A DNA stretch of 64,000 bases, taken from NCBI RefSeq assembly GCF_003049505.1, contig NZ_PYWN01000002.1:1-64000 (forward strand). The letters run 5' to 3'. A program made the position numbers and the translations under genes. Source of the DNA: Metasolibacillus meyeri. Lineage in GTDB: Bacteria > Bacillota > Bacilli > Bacillales_A > Planococcaceae. Positions 7,726-16,949 of this stretch are shown here, in pieces (the first letter of the stretch is position 1; the number at the start of each line of letters is the position of its first letter). Below the pieces are notes generated by a model. That model was not told the DNA's origin. It made no database searches and saw nothing but the letters and a program-made list of their open reading frames with translations.

Positions 7726-8598
7726 CTAATCACGCCCTTTCGAAAAAATACTTCTCAGTTTCGTTAAAAAATTATTTGAATGTTTCGGTGCATGTATTTC
7801 GTCTGTTGTTTCTTGTAAAAAGCGGTGCACAATTTGTTGCATCGTTTTAGAAATAGGGGCATTTGGATATAAAATAGTAAATGGTACTTGCTCCCTAACA
7901 GCCTTCCTCACTACAGGATCTTCTGGCAGTGAACCAAGCGATACGACTTCCTTCGACATAAACTTTTGCATAGCTCCATTTAGACGACTTAGCGTATCTT
8001 GCCCCTCTTCTTTTGACATAACGCGATTGCATAATACATAAAATGTTTTTTCATTGTCCTTTAAATGAATAAATTTCATCATCGAATAGGCATCCATAAT
8101 AGCGGTTGGTTCTGCTGTAGAAATAACAATAATTTCATCAATTGATGCTAATAAATCAAGCGACCAGTTTGTTGCACCAGCCCCCATATCGAATAAAATA
8201 TAATCGAATGATTGTTGGAGCTGTCTAAATGCGGTAATAAGTGCTTCAAACATGGCATCAGACCATTCAACTAATGCTGACATACCTGAGCCACCTGAAA
8301 TGTAACGTACGCCATTTGGTCCTTCAAAAATCGCTTGCTCAAGCGTCACATTACCTTGCAAATAATCTTTCAAACTATATTCTGTCGTTCTTCCAAAAAG
8401 AATATGAATGTTGCCCATACCGATATCCATGTCTAAAATAACAACTTTTTTTCCTTCTTTTGCTAATAATGCCGCAAAATTCGTTGTAAAATTACTTTTT
8501 CCTACACCGCCTTTACCGCTTACTATCGCTAATGATTTTCCAAGAGCACCTTGACTTTCTAACATTTTCATTCGTAAAATTTCCGCTTGATCTCTCAT
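7726..8598 (-). CDS. flhG: MinD-like flagellar number regulator FlhG
   Basis: ParA/MinD-family ATPase that works with FlhF to set flagellar number and placement and with FliM/FliY in C-ring assembly. 290 residues. The deviant Walker A motif SGKGGVGKSN starts near residue 28; the switch regions LDMDIGMGN and FDMGAGATN are visible. An N-terminal segment (DQAEILRMKM) resembles the helix that stimulates the FlhF GTPase. The ATG overlaps the flhF stop by four bases (ATGA). Confidence 0.95.
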   Translation of the reverse strand: MRDQAEILRMKMLESQGALGKSLAIVSGKGGVGKSNFTTNFAALLAKEGKKVVILDMDIGMGNIHILFGRTTEYSLKDYLQGNVTLEQAIFEGPNGVRYISGGSGMSALVEWSDAMFEALITAFRQLQQSFDYILFDMGAGATNWSLDLLASIDEIIVISTAEPTAIMDAYSMMKFIHLKDNEKTFYVLCNRVMSKEEGQDTLSRLNGAMQKFMSKEVVSLGSLPEDPVVRKAVREQVPFTILYPNAPISKTMQQIVHRFLQETTDEIHAPKHSNNFLTKLRSIFSKGRD

Positions 8599-9773
8599 GT
8601 AAGTTCTCCTTGAAAGAACAATTCAAATAATTTTTCTAAACTTGGCTCCTCTATATCCTCTGGTACTTCTTGCCCATTTGTATAGTAAGCAAGTCCTTTC
8701 TTATATTTAATCATTAAATTGAACATTGTGCCAATAGAATTTGTCTCATCTAGCTTCGTAAAAATAAACTTTTCGACATGAATTTGATTAAATTGCTTAA
8801 TAATTAGATCTAAATCCTGTTCTTTCGACGTTAATGATAGCACTAAAAATGTTTGTACATCCTCTCCAAAATTAATAAGGCGCTGTAAATCGGTAATGTA
8901 CTTTGCTTCTTTATAATTTCGTCCTGCTGTATCAATAAACACTAAATCTAAATGGGCAAATTTTTCAATTGCTGCTTTATAATCTTCAGCGCTATAAACA
9001 ATTTCAATCGGGACTTGTAATAAACCAGCATATGTTTTCAACTGCTCAATTGCTGCAATACGATACGTATCTGTCGTAATAAAGCCGACCCGCTTCTTCT
9101 TTTCTAACACAGCTCTTGCAGCCATTTTAGCGATTGTTGTTGTTTTCCCTACACCTGTAGGGCCAAGTACATTAATATATTTCCGCTCATACGACACGCC
9201 ACCTATTTCAACATCTCTTAGTTGTCGTTCTAATATGCGCTTTGCCGCTGCTTGTAAATCATCAAAATAAACCGCATCAATATGTTCAATATGAACAAAA
9301 AGCTCATCACTAATTTGTGTGATGAGCTCTTCATTCAGCTCTTGCTGTTTCAAATAATCGATAAAGCGCAAGAGTTCATCTGGGTATTTTGACTGAATGG
9401 ATTGTCGATGTAAAGATTGCATAATTGATTTTAAATCTGCTATTTCTTTTTTTAATTCATTGGTTGCGATAGAATCATCTTCGATCAGTGTTTTTTTAAC
9501 AGTGACTTGCTCTGTTTCTTTCGCTATAGTGGGTGCAGTGGCTTGCATTATCGGCTTCAAAGATTGCAAATCTTGCAAAGGTGGAAAAACGGGCTTCGCT
9601 TCCACCTTATCAATACCTGCCACAACTTCAAAGCTCTTCTTTTTAACTAAACCAAAAAACTTTTTATCTACTACGACCTTTGAATTTAAAATTACCGCAT
9701 CATCACCGAGGTCAGCACGAATTAGTTTCATTGCTTCAGCTATTGATGGTGCATTATATTTTTTCATCTTCAT
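8595..9773 (-). CDS. flhF: SRP-type GTPase FlhF
   Basis: Third SRP GTPase, which marks the site of flagellar assembly at the membrane. 392 residues: an N-terminal basic/disordered B region, an N domain (about 110-190) and a G domain with [34 protein letters not shown] and TKLDETNSIG. Start and stop codons overlap flhA and flhG (both ATGA), indicating coupled translation. Activated by FlhG. Confidence 0.97.
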   Translation of the reverse strand: MKMKKYNAPSIAEAMKLIRADLGDDAVILNSKVVVDKKFFGLVKKKSFEVVAGIDKVEAKPVFPPLQDLQSLKPIMQATAPTIAKETEQVTVKKTLIEDDSIATNELKKEIADLKSIMQSLHRQSIQSKYPDELLRFIDYLKQQELNEELITQISDELFVHIEHIDAVYFDDLQAAAKRILERQLRDVEIGGVSYERKYINVLGPTGVGKTTTIAKMAARAVLEKKKRVGFITTDTYRIAAIEQLKTYAGLLQVPIEIVYSAEDYKAAIEKFAHLDLVFIDTAGRNYKEAKYITDLQRLINFGEDVQTFLVLSLTSKEQDLDLIIKQFNQIHVEKFIFTKLDETNSIGTMFNLMIKYKKGLAYYTNGQEVPEDIEEPSLEKLFELFFQGELT

Positions 9774-11803
9774 TCCACATTCACCACTCCAACACTTTGA
9801 ATTTCCACAGCTGCATCAAGCTCGTTATAGCTTAAAATAGGAATTTGTGGGAAGTAGCGTTCCGTTAACTGACGCAAATACATACGCACGCCTGGTGAAC
9901 ATAAAATTAACGGAGATTGTTCCATATAGGATACGCGCTCTACTTCCTTCGCAATTGTTTCAAGCACCAACTGAGAATCATGTGGATCCATCGCTAAATA
10001 ATTACCGTGGTCTGTTTGCTGAATACTGTCCGCAACTAATTTTTCCACTTTCGCTGAAACGGTAATTACTTTAAGCGCTGGTTGACCGTTGACGTATTGC
10101 GTCGTAATTTGTCTTGCAAGTGCTTGTCTTACATATTCAGTTAAAATATCCGTATCACTTGTTAGCTTTGAATAGTCTGCTAACGTTTCAAAAATAATTG
10201 GTAAATTACGAATCGATACATTTTCTTTTAACAATTTGCTAAGTACCTTTTGAATTTCGCCAATTGATAGTGGCGTAGGTGTTAATTCTTCTACTAAAAT
10301 AGCATGTGTTTCACGTAAATGATCGATTAACTGCTTCGTTTCTTGTCGTCCAAGCAATTCATAAGCATTTGCTCGAATCATCTCTGTTAAATGCGTCGAC
10401 ACAACACTTGGAGGGTCAACAACTGTATAGCCAAGCATTTCGGCCTCTTCTTTCACTTGCTCTGTAATCCATTTTGCAGGTAACCCGAAAGATGGTTCAA
10501 TTGTATCGATACCTTCAATACTATCATCATCACCAGGACTCATTGCTAAATAATGATCTAATAGAAGCTCACCACGTGCCATTTCATTACCTTTAATTTT
10601 AATGCGATATTCATTTGGTTGTAATTGTATATTATCACGAATTCGCACAACAGGGATAACAATACCTAGTTCTAATGCTAACTGACGGCGAATCATTACA
10701 ACGCGGTCTAATAAATCTCCACCTTGCGTGGCATCAACGAGTGGAATTAAGCCATAGCCAAACTCAAACTCGATTGGATCAACACTTAATAAATTGACGA
10801 CATTTTCAGGACTTTTCATTGTATCTGTCGCCACTTCCTCCTCTAGTTCAAGCAGGTCCTCAGGGCTATCTTCTTTCTTGTGATCCATTAACCATGCACT
10901 AATTGCTAAAGTTGCAGCAATTGGAATCGTAATCCAAAATGGAATTGGTGTGAATAAACCAAGTAAGAAAATCGTAGCACCTGCTACATAAAGCAATTTA
11001 GATTGTGCAAATAATTGCTTTGTAATATCTTCGCCTAAGTTACCATCCGATGCTGCTCGCGTTACAACGATACCTGTTGCAGTTGAAATCAACAGTGCTG
11101 GAATTTGTGATACAAGACCATCACCGACGGTTAAGATAGAGAATTTATTTGCTGCTTCGCCAAAGCTTAAACCTAAGTTCAACATCCCGATAATCATACC
11201 AAATAATAGATTAATAAATACCATGATAATCGAGGCGATTGCATCCCCTTTTACGAATTTTGTAGCACCGTCCATCGCTCCGTAAAAGTCCGATTCTCCC
11301 GCAACTTTATCACGGCGTTCACGCGCTTCCTTTTCAGAAATAATACCGGCATTTAAATCTGCATCGATACTCATCTGCTTACCAGGCATTGCATCTAATG
11401 TGAAGCGTGCTGCTACCTCAGCTACACGCTCAGCTCCCTTAGTAATAACGATAAATTGAATAATAACTAACAGCATGAAAATAACTAAACCGACTAAAAT
11501 ATTACCACCAGTTACGAAATTACCAAACGTATCTACAACGTCACCAGCATCACCATTGGCTAAAATCGCTCGTGTTGTAGAAACACTCAATCCTAAACGG
11601 AATAATGTTAATAGTAAAATAACGGATGGAAAAATAGAAAAGTCTAAGGCTTCTTTCATATTCATGGCTGTTAATAACACAAGTAAGGCCAGCGTTATAT
11701 TAATAATAATAAGAAAGCTTAACAACCACGTAGGTAGAGGGATAATGAGCATAGCTACTACTAAAATAACCGCAGCTAAAACCCCTATATCGCGAATTTT
11801 CAT
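9770..11803 (-). CDS. flhA: Flagellar export gate protein FlhA
   Basis: Membrane component of the flagellar type III export gate that couples proton flow to export and docks chaperone-substrate complexes. Start is the ATG at 11803, preceded by AGGAGG with 7-base spacing. This gives 677 residues, the same length as the B. subtilis protein; an upstream in-frame start at 11830 lacks support. There are eight hydrophobic segments in the first half, the conserved cytoplasmic loop motif MPGKQMSIDADLNAG near 150, then a large cytoplasmic domain containing EPSFGLPAKWI. Confidence 0.98.
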   Translation of the reverse strand: MKIRDIGVLAAVILVVAMLIIPLPTWLLSFLIIINITLALLVLLTAMNMKEALDFSIFPSVILLLTLFRLGLSVSTTRAILANGDAGDVVDTFGNFVTGGNILVGLVIFMLLVIIQFIVITKGAERVAEVAARFTLDAMPGKQMSIDADLNAGIISEKEARERRDKVAGESDFYGAMDGATKFVKGDAIASIIMVFINLLFGMIIGMLNLGLSFGEAANKFSILTVGDGLVSQIPALLISTATGIVVTRAASDGNLGEDITKQLFAQSKLLYVAGATIFLLGLFTPIPFWITIPIAATLAISAWLMDHKKEDSPEDLLELEEEVATDTMKSPENVVNLLSVDPIEFEFGYGLIPLVDATQGGDLLDRVVMIRRQLALELGIVIPVVRIRDNIQLQPNEYRIKIKGNEMARGELLLDHYLAMSPGDDDSIEGIDTIEPSFGLPAKWITEQVKEEAEMLGYTVVDPPSVVSTHLTEMIRANAYELLGRQETKQLIDHLRETHAILVEELTPTPLSIGEIQKVLSKLLKENVSIRNLPIIFETLADYSKLTSDTDILTEYVRQALARQITTQYVNGQPALKVITVSAKVEKLVADSIQQTDHGNYLAMDPHDSQLVLETIAKEVERVSYMEQSPLILCSPGVRMYLRQLTERYFPQIPILSYNELDAAVEIQSVGVVNVE

Positions 11804-11826
11804 TACTTTCCCTCCTGCATCGGTAC

Positions 11827-12915
11827 TCAAATTTTGCGTTTAATACGGTACACATACGCTAAAATTTCTGCTACTGCTTTAAAAAATTCTTCTGGTACGG
11901 CATCACCAATTTCCACTTGATCATACATCGCACGTGCTAACGCTCGATTTTCTACCATGATGACATCATTTTCTTTTGCAATCATTTTAATCTTTTGTGC
12001 AACAAAGTCTGTGCCTTTTGCGACGACCCGAGGTGCCTCCATGCTATCTTCATCATATTTTAATGCAATAGCAAAGTGGGTTGGGTTTGTAATAACAACG
12101 TCGGCTGAAGGTATTTCCTGCATCATACGGCGCATCGCCATTTCACGTTGGCGTTGCTTAATTTTTGATTTAATTAAAGGGTCACCTTCGCTATTTTTAT
12201 GCTCATCTTTAATGTCCTGCTTAGACATTTTTAATTGCTTTTCATATTCATATTTTTCATATAGATAATCTAACAATGCGATGAATACAAGCATTAAGGC
12301 GGCTGCAAGCCCCATAATTCCAGTCAAATAAGCTACCGTCCCTAAAGTCTCCCACGGACTTTTAAAAGCAAGAGATAATACATTTTCCAAATTCACCCAT
12401 ATAACAGTCGTTGTTACCGCTCCGATAAAAGACACTTTTAACAGCGATTTAATTAAATTAATAATCGCTCTGAGCGAAATGATCTTCTTTATCCCTTTAA
12501 TCGGGTCCATTTTTTTTAAGTCTAATTTCAATGTTTCCGTTGTAAATAAAAGTCCAAATTGAAAATAGTTAGCTCCAATACCTGCAACAATCGCAACTAG
12601 CATAATCGGCAAAACAAGCTTTGCCATTTCTTTCAAAGTTTCAAAATACAGCTCCATTACTATTTCTATTGTTATTGATTCGACCAAGAGATTACGCTCA
12701 AATGCTTGATTTAAAAAGCCCATTATCCCTTTAAACATAAATGGGGCAATAACAAATAAAAAGATGAACATAAGTAGTAATAAAACAGCTGCTGTTACAT
12801 CTTGGCTTTTTAATACTTGTCCTTTTTTTCGCGCATCTTGACGTTTTTTAGGCGTCGCTTTTTCTGTTTTCTCACCAGCAAAAAATTGGAGATCTAGTGT
12901 AATATACAGTTTCAC
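11827..12915 (-). CDS. flhB: Flagellar export switch protein FlhB
   Basis: Controls the switch of export substrate from rod/hook to filament type. The likely start is the GTG at 12915, eight bases after AGGTGG and just after the fliR stop, giving 362 residues (B. subtilis 360). N-terminal motif DLQFFAGEKTEKATPKKR, four membrane segments and the autocleavage motif NPTH in the C-terminal domain are all present. The C-terminal 85 residues are paralogous to YlqH at 40884-41177. Confidence 0.96.
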   Translation of the reverse strand: MKLYITLDLQFFAGEKTEKATPKKRQDARKKGQVLKSQDVTAAVLLLLMFIFLFVIAPFMFKGIMGFLNQAFERNLLVESITIEIVMELYFETLKEMAKLVLPIMLVAIVAGIGANYFQFGLLFTTETLKLDLKKMDPIKGIKKIISLRAIINLIKSLLKVSFIGAVTTTVIWVNLENVLSLAFKSPWETLGTVAYLTGIMGLAAALMLVFIALLDYLYEKYEYEKQLKMSKQDIKDEHKNSEGDPLIKSKIKQRQREMAMRRMMQEIPSADVVITNPTHFAIALKYDEDSMEAPRVVAKGTDFVAQKIKMIAKENDVIMVENRALARAMYDQVEIGDAVPEEFFKAVAEILAYVYRIKRKI

Positions 12916-12916
12916 G

Positions 12917-13696
12917 TTAGCCACCACCTAAAAGAAACATTAAATCTCGTAAGTGTACAATCATCATTTCAATCAATTTTTGCATAACGCCTACCATAAC
13001 ACCCATCATAATAATTAAAACGATAAAACCTACTGCAATTTTAATTGGGAAGCCAATGACAAAAATACTTAGTTGCGGTACAGTTTTCCCCGTAATACCG
13101 AGTGCCACTGTTACTAAAAATAGCGTTGCAATTATTGGAGCTGACATTTGAAAGGCAATCGCAAATACAGCTGTAAATGTTCTTAATATAAAATCCGCTG
13201 TCGCTTCATTGCCGAAATTAGGGAACAATTGATTCATCGGCATAAATTGATAACTATAAAAAATACCATCTAGCAATAAATGATGTCCGTTTATTGCTAA
13301 CATCGTTAACAAGGCTAGGAAGTTAAAAAATTGCCCCATTAGTGGACTTTGAGTACCTGTTTGTGGATCAATAATATTAGCCATTGCAAAGCCCATTTGG
13401 AAATCGATAAAGCCACCAGCAATTTGCACTGCCGACATAATTATATAGGCGATTAACCCTAGCATTAAACCAATAATAGCTTCTTTTAATACGAGTAATA
13501 TGTAAGTACCATCAAATGCAATTACCTCGTATGAATATGTATAATACATAATCAATGATAATGCGAACGCCAAGGCAATTCTCATTTGAGGCGGTATTGT
13601 GCGATATGAAAATAATGGGACTGACACAAAGAAAGCAGATACACGAACAAAAATCAGTAGTAGCACAGTTATTTTAGGAACTAATTCTACCATCAT
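12917..13696 (-). CDS. fliR: Flagellar export protein FliR
   Basis: Core membrane protein of the FliPQR export channel. 259 residues, as in B. subtilis, with several hydrophobic helices and the family motif QMGFAMANIIDPQTGTQSPLM. The ATG at 13696 directly follows the fliQ stop; a second ATG three bases on (13693) has better spacing from AGGA and may be the real start. Confidence 0.96.
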   Translation of the reverse strand: MMVELVPKITVLLLIFVRVSAFFVSVPLFSYRTIPPQMRIALAFALSLIMYYTYSYEVIAFDGTYILLVLKEAIIGLMLGLIAYIIMSAVQIAGGFIDFQMGFAMANIIDPQTGTQSPLMGQFFNFLALLTMLAINGHHLLLDGIFYSYQFMPMNQLFPNFGNEATADFILRTFTAVFAIAFQMSAPIIATLFLVTVALGITGKTVPQLSIFVIGFPIKIAVGFIVLIIMMGVMVGVMQKLIEMMIVHLRDLMFLLGGG

Positions 13697-13966
13697 TTAT
13701 CCTATGAAACGAACTAAATTATTAAAAATATCATGGAAATAATTCGTCACTTGTGAAATCATAAATGGGCCAAAAAAGATAATCGCAATAAATACAGCAA
13801 CAATTTTTGGCACGAAAGCTAATGTTTGCTCCTGAATAGATGTTGTTGCTTGGAAAATACTTACCATTAACCCTGTTGTTAACGCTATTAATAATAGCGG
13901 TCCTGAAGTTATCAAGACAACAAAAATTGCTCGCTCTGCAACCGAAATGACCATTTCTTGTGTCAT
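13697..13966 (-). CDS. fliQ: Flagellar export protein FliQ
   Basis: 89-residue protein with two membrane helices, part of the FliPQR channel. The motif LLIALTTGLMVSIFQATTSIQEQTL is represented by residues about 22-46, and FVPKIVAVF follows. Fits the family length. It lies between fliP and fliR with no room for separate regulation. Confidence 0.96.
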   Translation of the reverse strand: MTQEMVISVAERAIFVVLITSGPLLLIALTTGLMVSIFQATTSIQEQTLAFVPKIVAVFIAIIFFGPFMISQVTNYFHDIFNNLVRFIG

Positions 13967-13979
13967 TATGTATCATCCC

Positions 13980-14645
13980 CTAAAAACTTTGAAGTAATGA
14001 TTTCATCACTAAATACCAGCCATCTACTAATACAAATAATAAAATTTTAAATGGCAATGAAACCATAACGGGCGGTAACATCATCATCCCCATCGACATC
14101 AAGGTACTCGCTACAATCATATCGATTACTAAAAAGGGTATGAAAATCATAAAGCCCATTTGAAATGCTGTTTTTATTTCACTTAGCGCAAAAGCGGGTA
14201 CTAACATTGTTAGTGGTATTTCCTCAATTGTTGTTGGTCGCTCCGCTTGATTATATGAAATAAATAATTCTAAATCCTTCTGCCTCGTATGCTTCGCCAT
14301 AAATTCTTTGAAAGGCACTGCTGCACGATCATACGCTTCCTCAAGCCCGATTTCTTCGTTGAACAACGGTTGTAACGCTTGGTCATTCACTTCCTGGAAG
14401 GTAGGTGCCATAACGAAAAACGTTAAAAATAGTGCTAACCCGATAATTACTTGGTTCGGGGGCATCTGTTGTGTTGCCAATGCTGTTCTAGTAAAAGATA
14501 AAACGATGACAATACGTGTAAAGGAAGTCATCAAAATTAAAATACTAGGTGCTAATGACAGCACTGTTAATAAAAGAAGTAGTTTGACTGACGTCGAGAC
14601 ATTTGCTGGATCAAAATCAGAGAATGCAGTAATTAATGACATCAT
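13980..14645 (-). CDS. fliP: Flagellar export protein FliP
   Basis: Main subunit of the FliPQR export channel. 221 residues, identical in length to the B. subtilis protein. The signature RIVIVLSFTRTALATQQMPPNQ starts near residue 44, followed by a periplasmic-side loop and C-terminal helices with LVIDMIVASTLMSMGMMM. Its start overlaps the fliO stop (ATGA). Confidence 0.97.
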   Translation of the reverse strand: MMSLITAFSDFDPANVSTSVKLLLLLTVLSLAPSILILMTSFTRIVIVLSFTRTALATQQMPPNQVIIGLALFLTFFVMAPTFQEVNDQALQPLFNEEIGLEEAYDRAAVPFKEFMAKHTRQKDLELFISYNQAERPTTIEEIPLTMLVPAFALSEIKTAFQMGFMIFIPFLVIDMIVASTLMSMGMMMLPPVMVSLPFKILLFVLVDGWYLVMKSLLQSF

Positions 14646-15316
14646 TGCTTATCATGCTCCTTTTCTTTCCATTGCTCTAATCCATTACTACGTTCTTTTT
14701 TTATTTCTGATAATTTTTTATCAAATATATTGCCAAAGCTTTGTGCTTGTTGCTCCACTTTTTGCTTTTGCTCTGATTTTCCCTTAAAGATTTCTACAAT
14801 ATATGGCACTGTTGACATGGCGGTTTGCTTTTCATCGTAGTGCGATAAAATTTGCTCAATCTCCTCTTCATCAGACAGCTCTTTTAATAACTGAACATCC
14901 TCACCAACCCCTATCATATAAAGGCGGTTGCCAACTTGAAGTATTTGAACAGATTTTTGTGCACCGACTGAGATACCACCAACATTACGAACAACACTGT
15001 TTTGCTGATAATTCACATTGCGTTTATTTAAAAATTTGAGCACACCGATTAATAAAGCTATTACGAAAATAAATGCAAACAATACTTTAATATAGCTCCA
15101 TAAACTGAAAGATGCAGATGCCGGAGCACTTTCATCCGTATCGGCATCTGGTTCAGTATTCGTTTCACCCTCATCATCAGCAGATGGAGTCGTTGGTTTT
15201 AGATGATCCAAAACAGAGCCATCCATCGTTGCGTTTGCTTCAATTGGTGAGAAAAGGGTAATCAATACAAGCAGCATAACCCAAAAATACGCATGTAATG
15301 ATTTGTTTTTTAGCAT
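14642..15316 (-). CDS. fliO: Flagellar biosynthesis protein FliO (FliZ)
   Basis: Assists assembly of the FliP ring. 224 residues: an N-terminal hydrophobic signal/anchor (about 10-28), an acidic extracytoplasmic stretch rich in Asp/Glu/Thr, one clear membrane helix (about 72-92, LFAFIFVIALLIGVLKFL) and a cytoplasmic FliO domain with VRNVGGISVGAQKSVQILQVGNRL. The charged C-terminal tail is long. It is named fliZ in B. subtilis. Confidence 0.93.
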   Translation of the reverse strand: MLKNKSLHAYFWVMLLVLITLFSPIEANATMDGSVLDHLKPTTPSADDEGETNTEPDADTDESAPASASFSLWSYIKVLFAFIFVIALLIGVLKFLNKRNVNYQQNSVVRNVGGISVGAQKSVQILQVGNRLYMIGVGEDVQLLKELSDEEEIEQILSHYDEKQTAMSTVPYIVEIFKGKSEQKQKVEQQAQSFGNIFDKKLSEIKKERSNGLEQWKEKEHDKQ

Positions 15317-15320
15317 TCTA

Positions 15321-15683
15321 TTAACCTAAAGCTTTTTGGATTGCTTCAATTACACGATCAGCTTGGAACGGCTTTACGATAAAATCTTTTGCACCAGCCT
15401 GAATTGCATCAATTACCATTGCTTGTTGCCCCATTGCAGAACACATAATAACAATAGCATTTGCATCTGTTCCTTTAATTGCTTTTAGTGCAGCAATACC
15501 GTCCATTTCAGGCATTGTAATATCCATCGTTACTAAGTCTGGACGCAATTCATTGTACTTCTCTACCGCTTGTGCACCGTCTGCTGCTTCGCCTACTACC
15601 TCGTAACCATTTTTCGTTAAAATATCTTTAATCATCATACGCATGAAAGCAGCATCGTCAACAATTAAAATCTTTTTAGACAT
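15321..15683 (-). CDS. cheY: Chemotaxis response regulator CheY
   Basis: Single receiver domain that carries the signal from CheA to the flagellar switch. The ATG at 15683, eight bases after GGAGG, gives 120 residues as in B. subtilis; the longer TTG-started reading overlaps the ribosome-binding site. Phosphoacceptor Asp54 in VTMDITMPEMDG, acidic Asp9/Asp10 and Lys in IVKPFQ are present. It sits between fliY and fliO, the standard Bacillus location. Confidence 0.98.
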   Translation of the reverse strand: MSKKILIVDDAAFMRMMIKDILTKNGYEVVGEAADGAQAVEKYNELRPDLVTMDITMPEMDGIAALKAIKGTDANAIVIMCSAMGQQAMVIDAIQAGAKDFIVKPFQADRVIEAIQKALG

Positions 15684-15704
15684 AATCAATTCCTCCAATT
15701 TAAA

Positions 15705-16949
15705 CTATCGTAAGTTATTCAAGCGATCAGCTTGACTTAAAATATCTGTAATACGAACACCGAAGTTCTCATCAATAACAACGACTTCACCTTTCGCAAT
15801 TAAGCGACTATTTACTAAAATATCAACAGGCTCACCCGCTAATTTATCCAACTCGATAATTGAACCACTTGAAAGCTCTAAAATTTCTTTTACTGAACGT
15901 TTTGTTCTTCCAAGCTCTACAGTTACTTGTAGTGGAATATCTAGTAGCATATTTAAATTACGCGCTTCTTGCTGCGATAAATTTGCTTGCTCAAAGTTTG
16001 CAAATTGCGCTGGTTGTACATTAACCGGTGGCATTTGATATGCAGGTTGCTGATACATTGGTTGTTGGTATACAGGCTGCTCGTACATAGGTTGCTGATA
16101 CATCGGCTGTTGCTGCATTGGTGGCTGCTGTACCTGCTGTTGCTGTACAGGTGCTTGCTGCTGCATTTGCTGCGCTGCCGGTTCAGAAGCCATCTGTGTA
16201 GGCTGTGCTACAGCTTCTACTGCTGTCGATGCTTCTTCATCAGTTTCCCCCATTAATGACTTTACTATTTTTTTGCTGAAATTTAAAGGCAATAATTGCA
16301 TAATATTTGAATCGATTAATTCACCGATACGTAATCTAAAGGAAACACGTACAAGTAAATCATCATCTGGTATATTGTCTTTGCCTTCATTTTGTGCAAT
16401 GTTCATTAAATCAATGGAAGGCGGTGAAATATCTACTTTCTGATTAAAGATTGTTGACATCGATGTTGCTGCCGAGCCCATCATTTGGTTCATTGCTTCT
16501 TGTACAGCGCTCAATTGAATTTCTCCGAGTTCTGGTTTCGGATTTAAACCATCTCCACCAAGCATTAAATCTGCAATAATAGCAGCATCTGATTGTTTAA
16601 TAACAAGCAAGTTTATACCTTTTAAACCTATCGTATATTCTACTTGTATTGCAACATATGGATGAGGGAATTCCTCATCTAAATTATTGCGATTAATCAT
16701 CGAAATGCTTGGTGTAGTAATATCTACTTTTTGTCCAAGTAATGCAGATAGCGCAGTTGCTGAACTACCAAAAGAAATATTACCTACTTCACCTAATGCA
16801 TCCTGTTCCATTGGACTAAGATGATCTTCTATTCTAACTTCGTCAGTTAATGCTGTTGCAGCATCCTCTGATGTATCATTTTTATTTTCTAAAGTTTCAC
16901 CTCTTAACAAGGCTTCAATCTCTTCTTGGGAGAGCATTTCATCACTCAT
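15705..16949 (-). CDS. fliY: Flagellar switch protein / CheY-P phosphatase FliY
   Basis: C-ring component that also dephosphorylates CheY-P. 414 residues, about 35 longer than B. subtilis FliY. An N-terminal CheY-binding-like helix (LSQEEIEALLRG) is followed by a CheC-like domain with two phosphatase centres (DALGEVGNISFGSSATAL and SAVQEAMNQMMGSAATSM) and a C-terminal SpoA/FliN domain ending near residue 410. Between them lies an unusually long Gln/Pro/Tyr-rich linker with repeated YQQPM units (about residues 255-315), which accounts for the extra length. It overlaps the fliM stop by eight bases. Confidence 0.97.
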   Translation of the reverse strand: MSDEMLSQEEIEALLRGETLENKNDTSEDAATALTDEVRIEDHLSPMEQDALGEVGNISFGSSATALSALLGQKVDITTPSISMINRNNLDEEFPHPYVAIQVEYTIGLKGINLLVIKQSDAAIIADLMLGGDGLNPKPELGEIQLSAVQEAMNQMMGSAATSMSTIFNQKVDISPPSIDLMNIAQNEGKDNIPDDDLLVRVSFRLRIGELIDSNIMQLLPLNFSKKIVKSLMGETDEEASTAVEAVAQPTQMASEPAAQQMQQQAPVQQQQVQQPPMQQQPMYQQPMYEQPVYQQPMYQQPAYQMPPVNVQPAQFANFEQANLSQQEARNLNMLLDIPLQVTVELGRTKRSVKEILELSSGSIIELDKLAGEPVDILVNSRLIAKGEVVVIDENFGVRITDILSQADRLNNLR

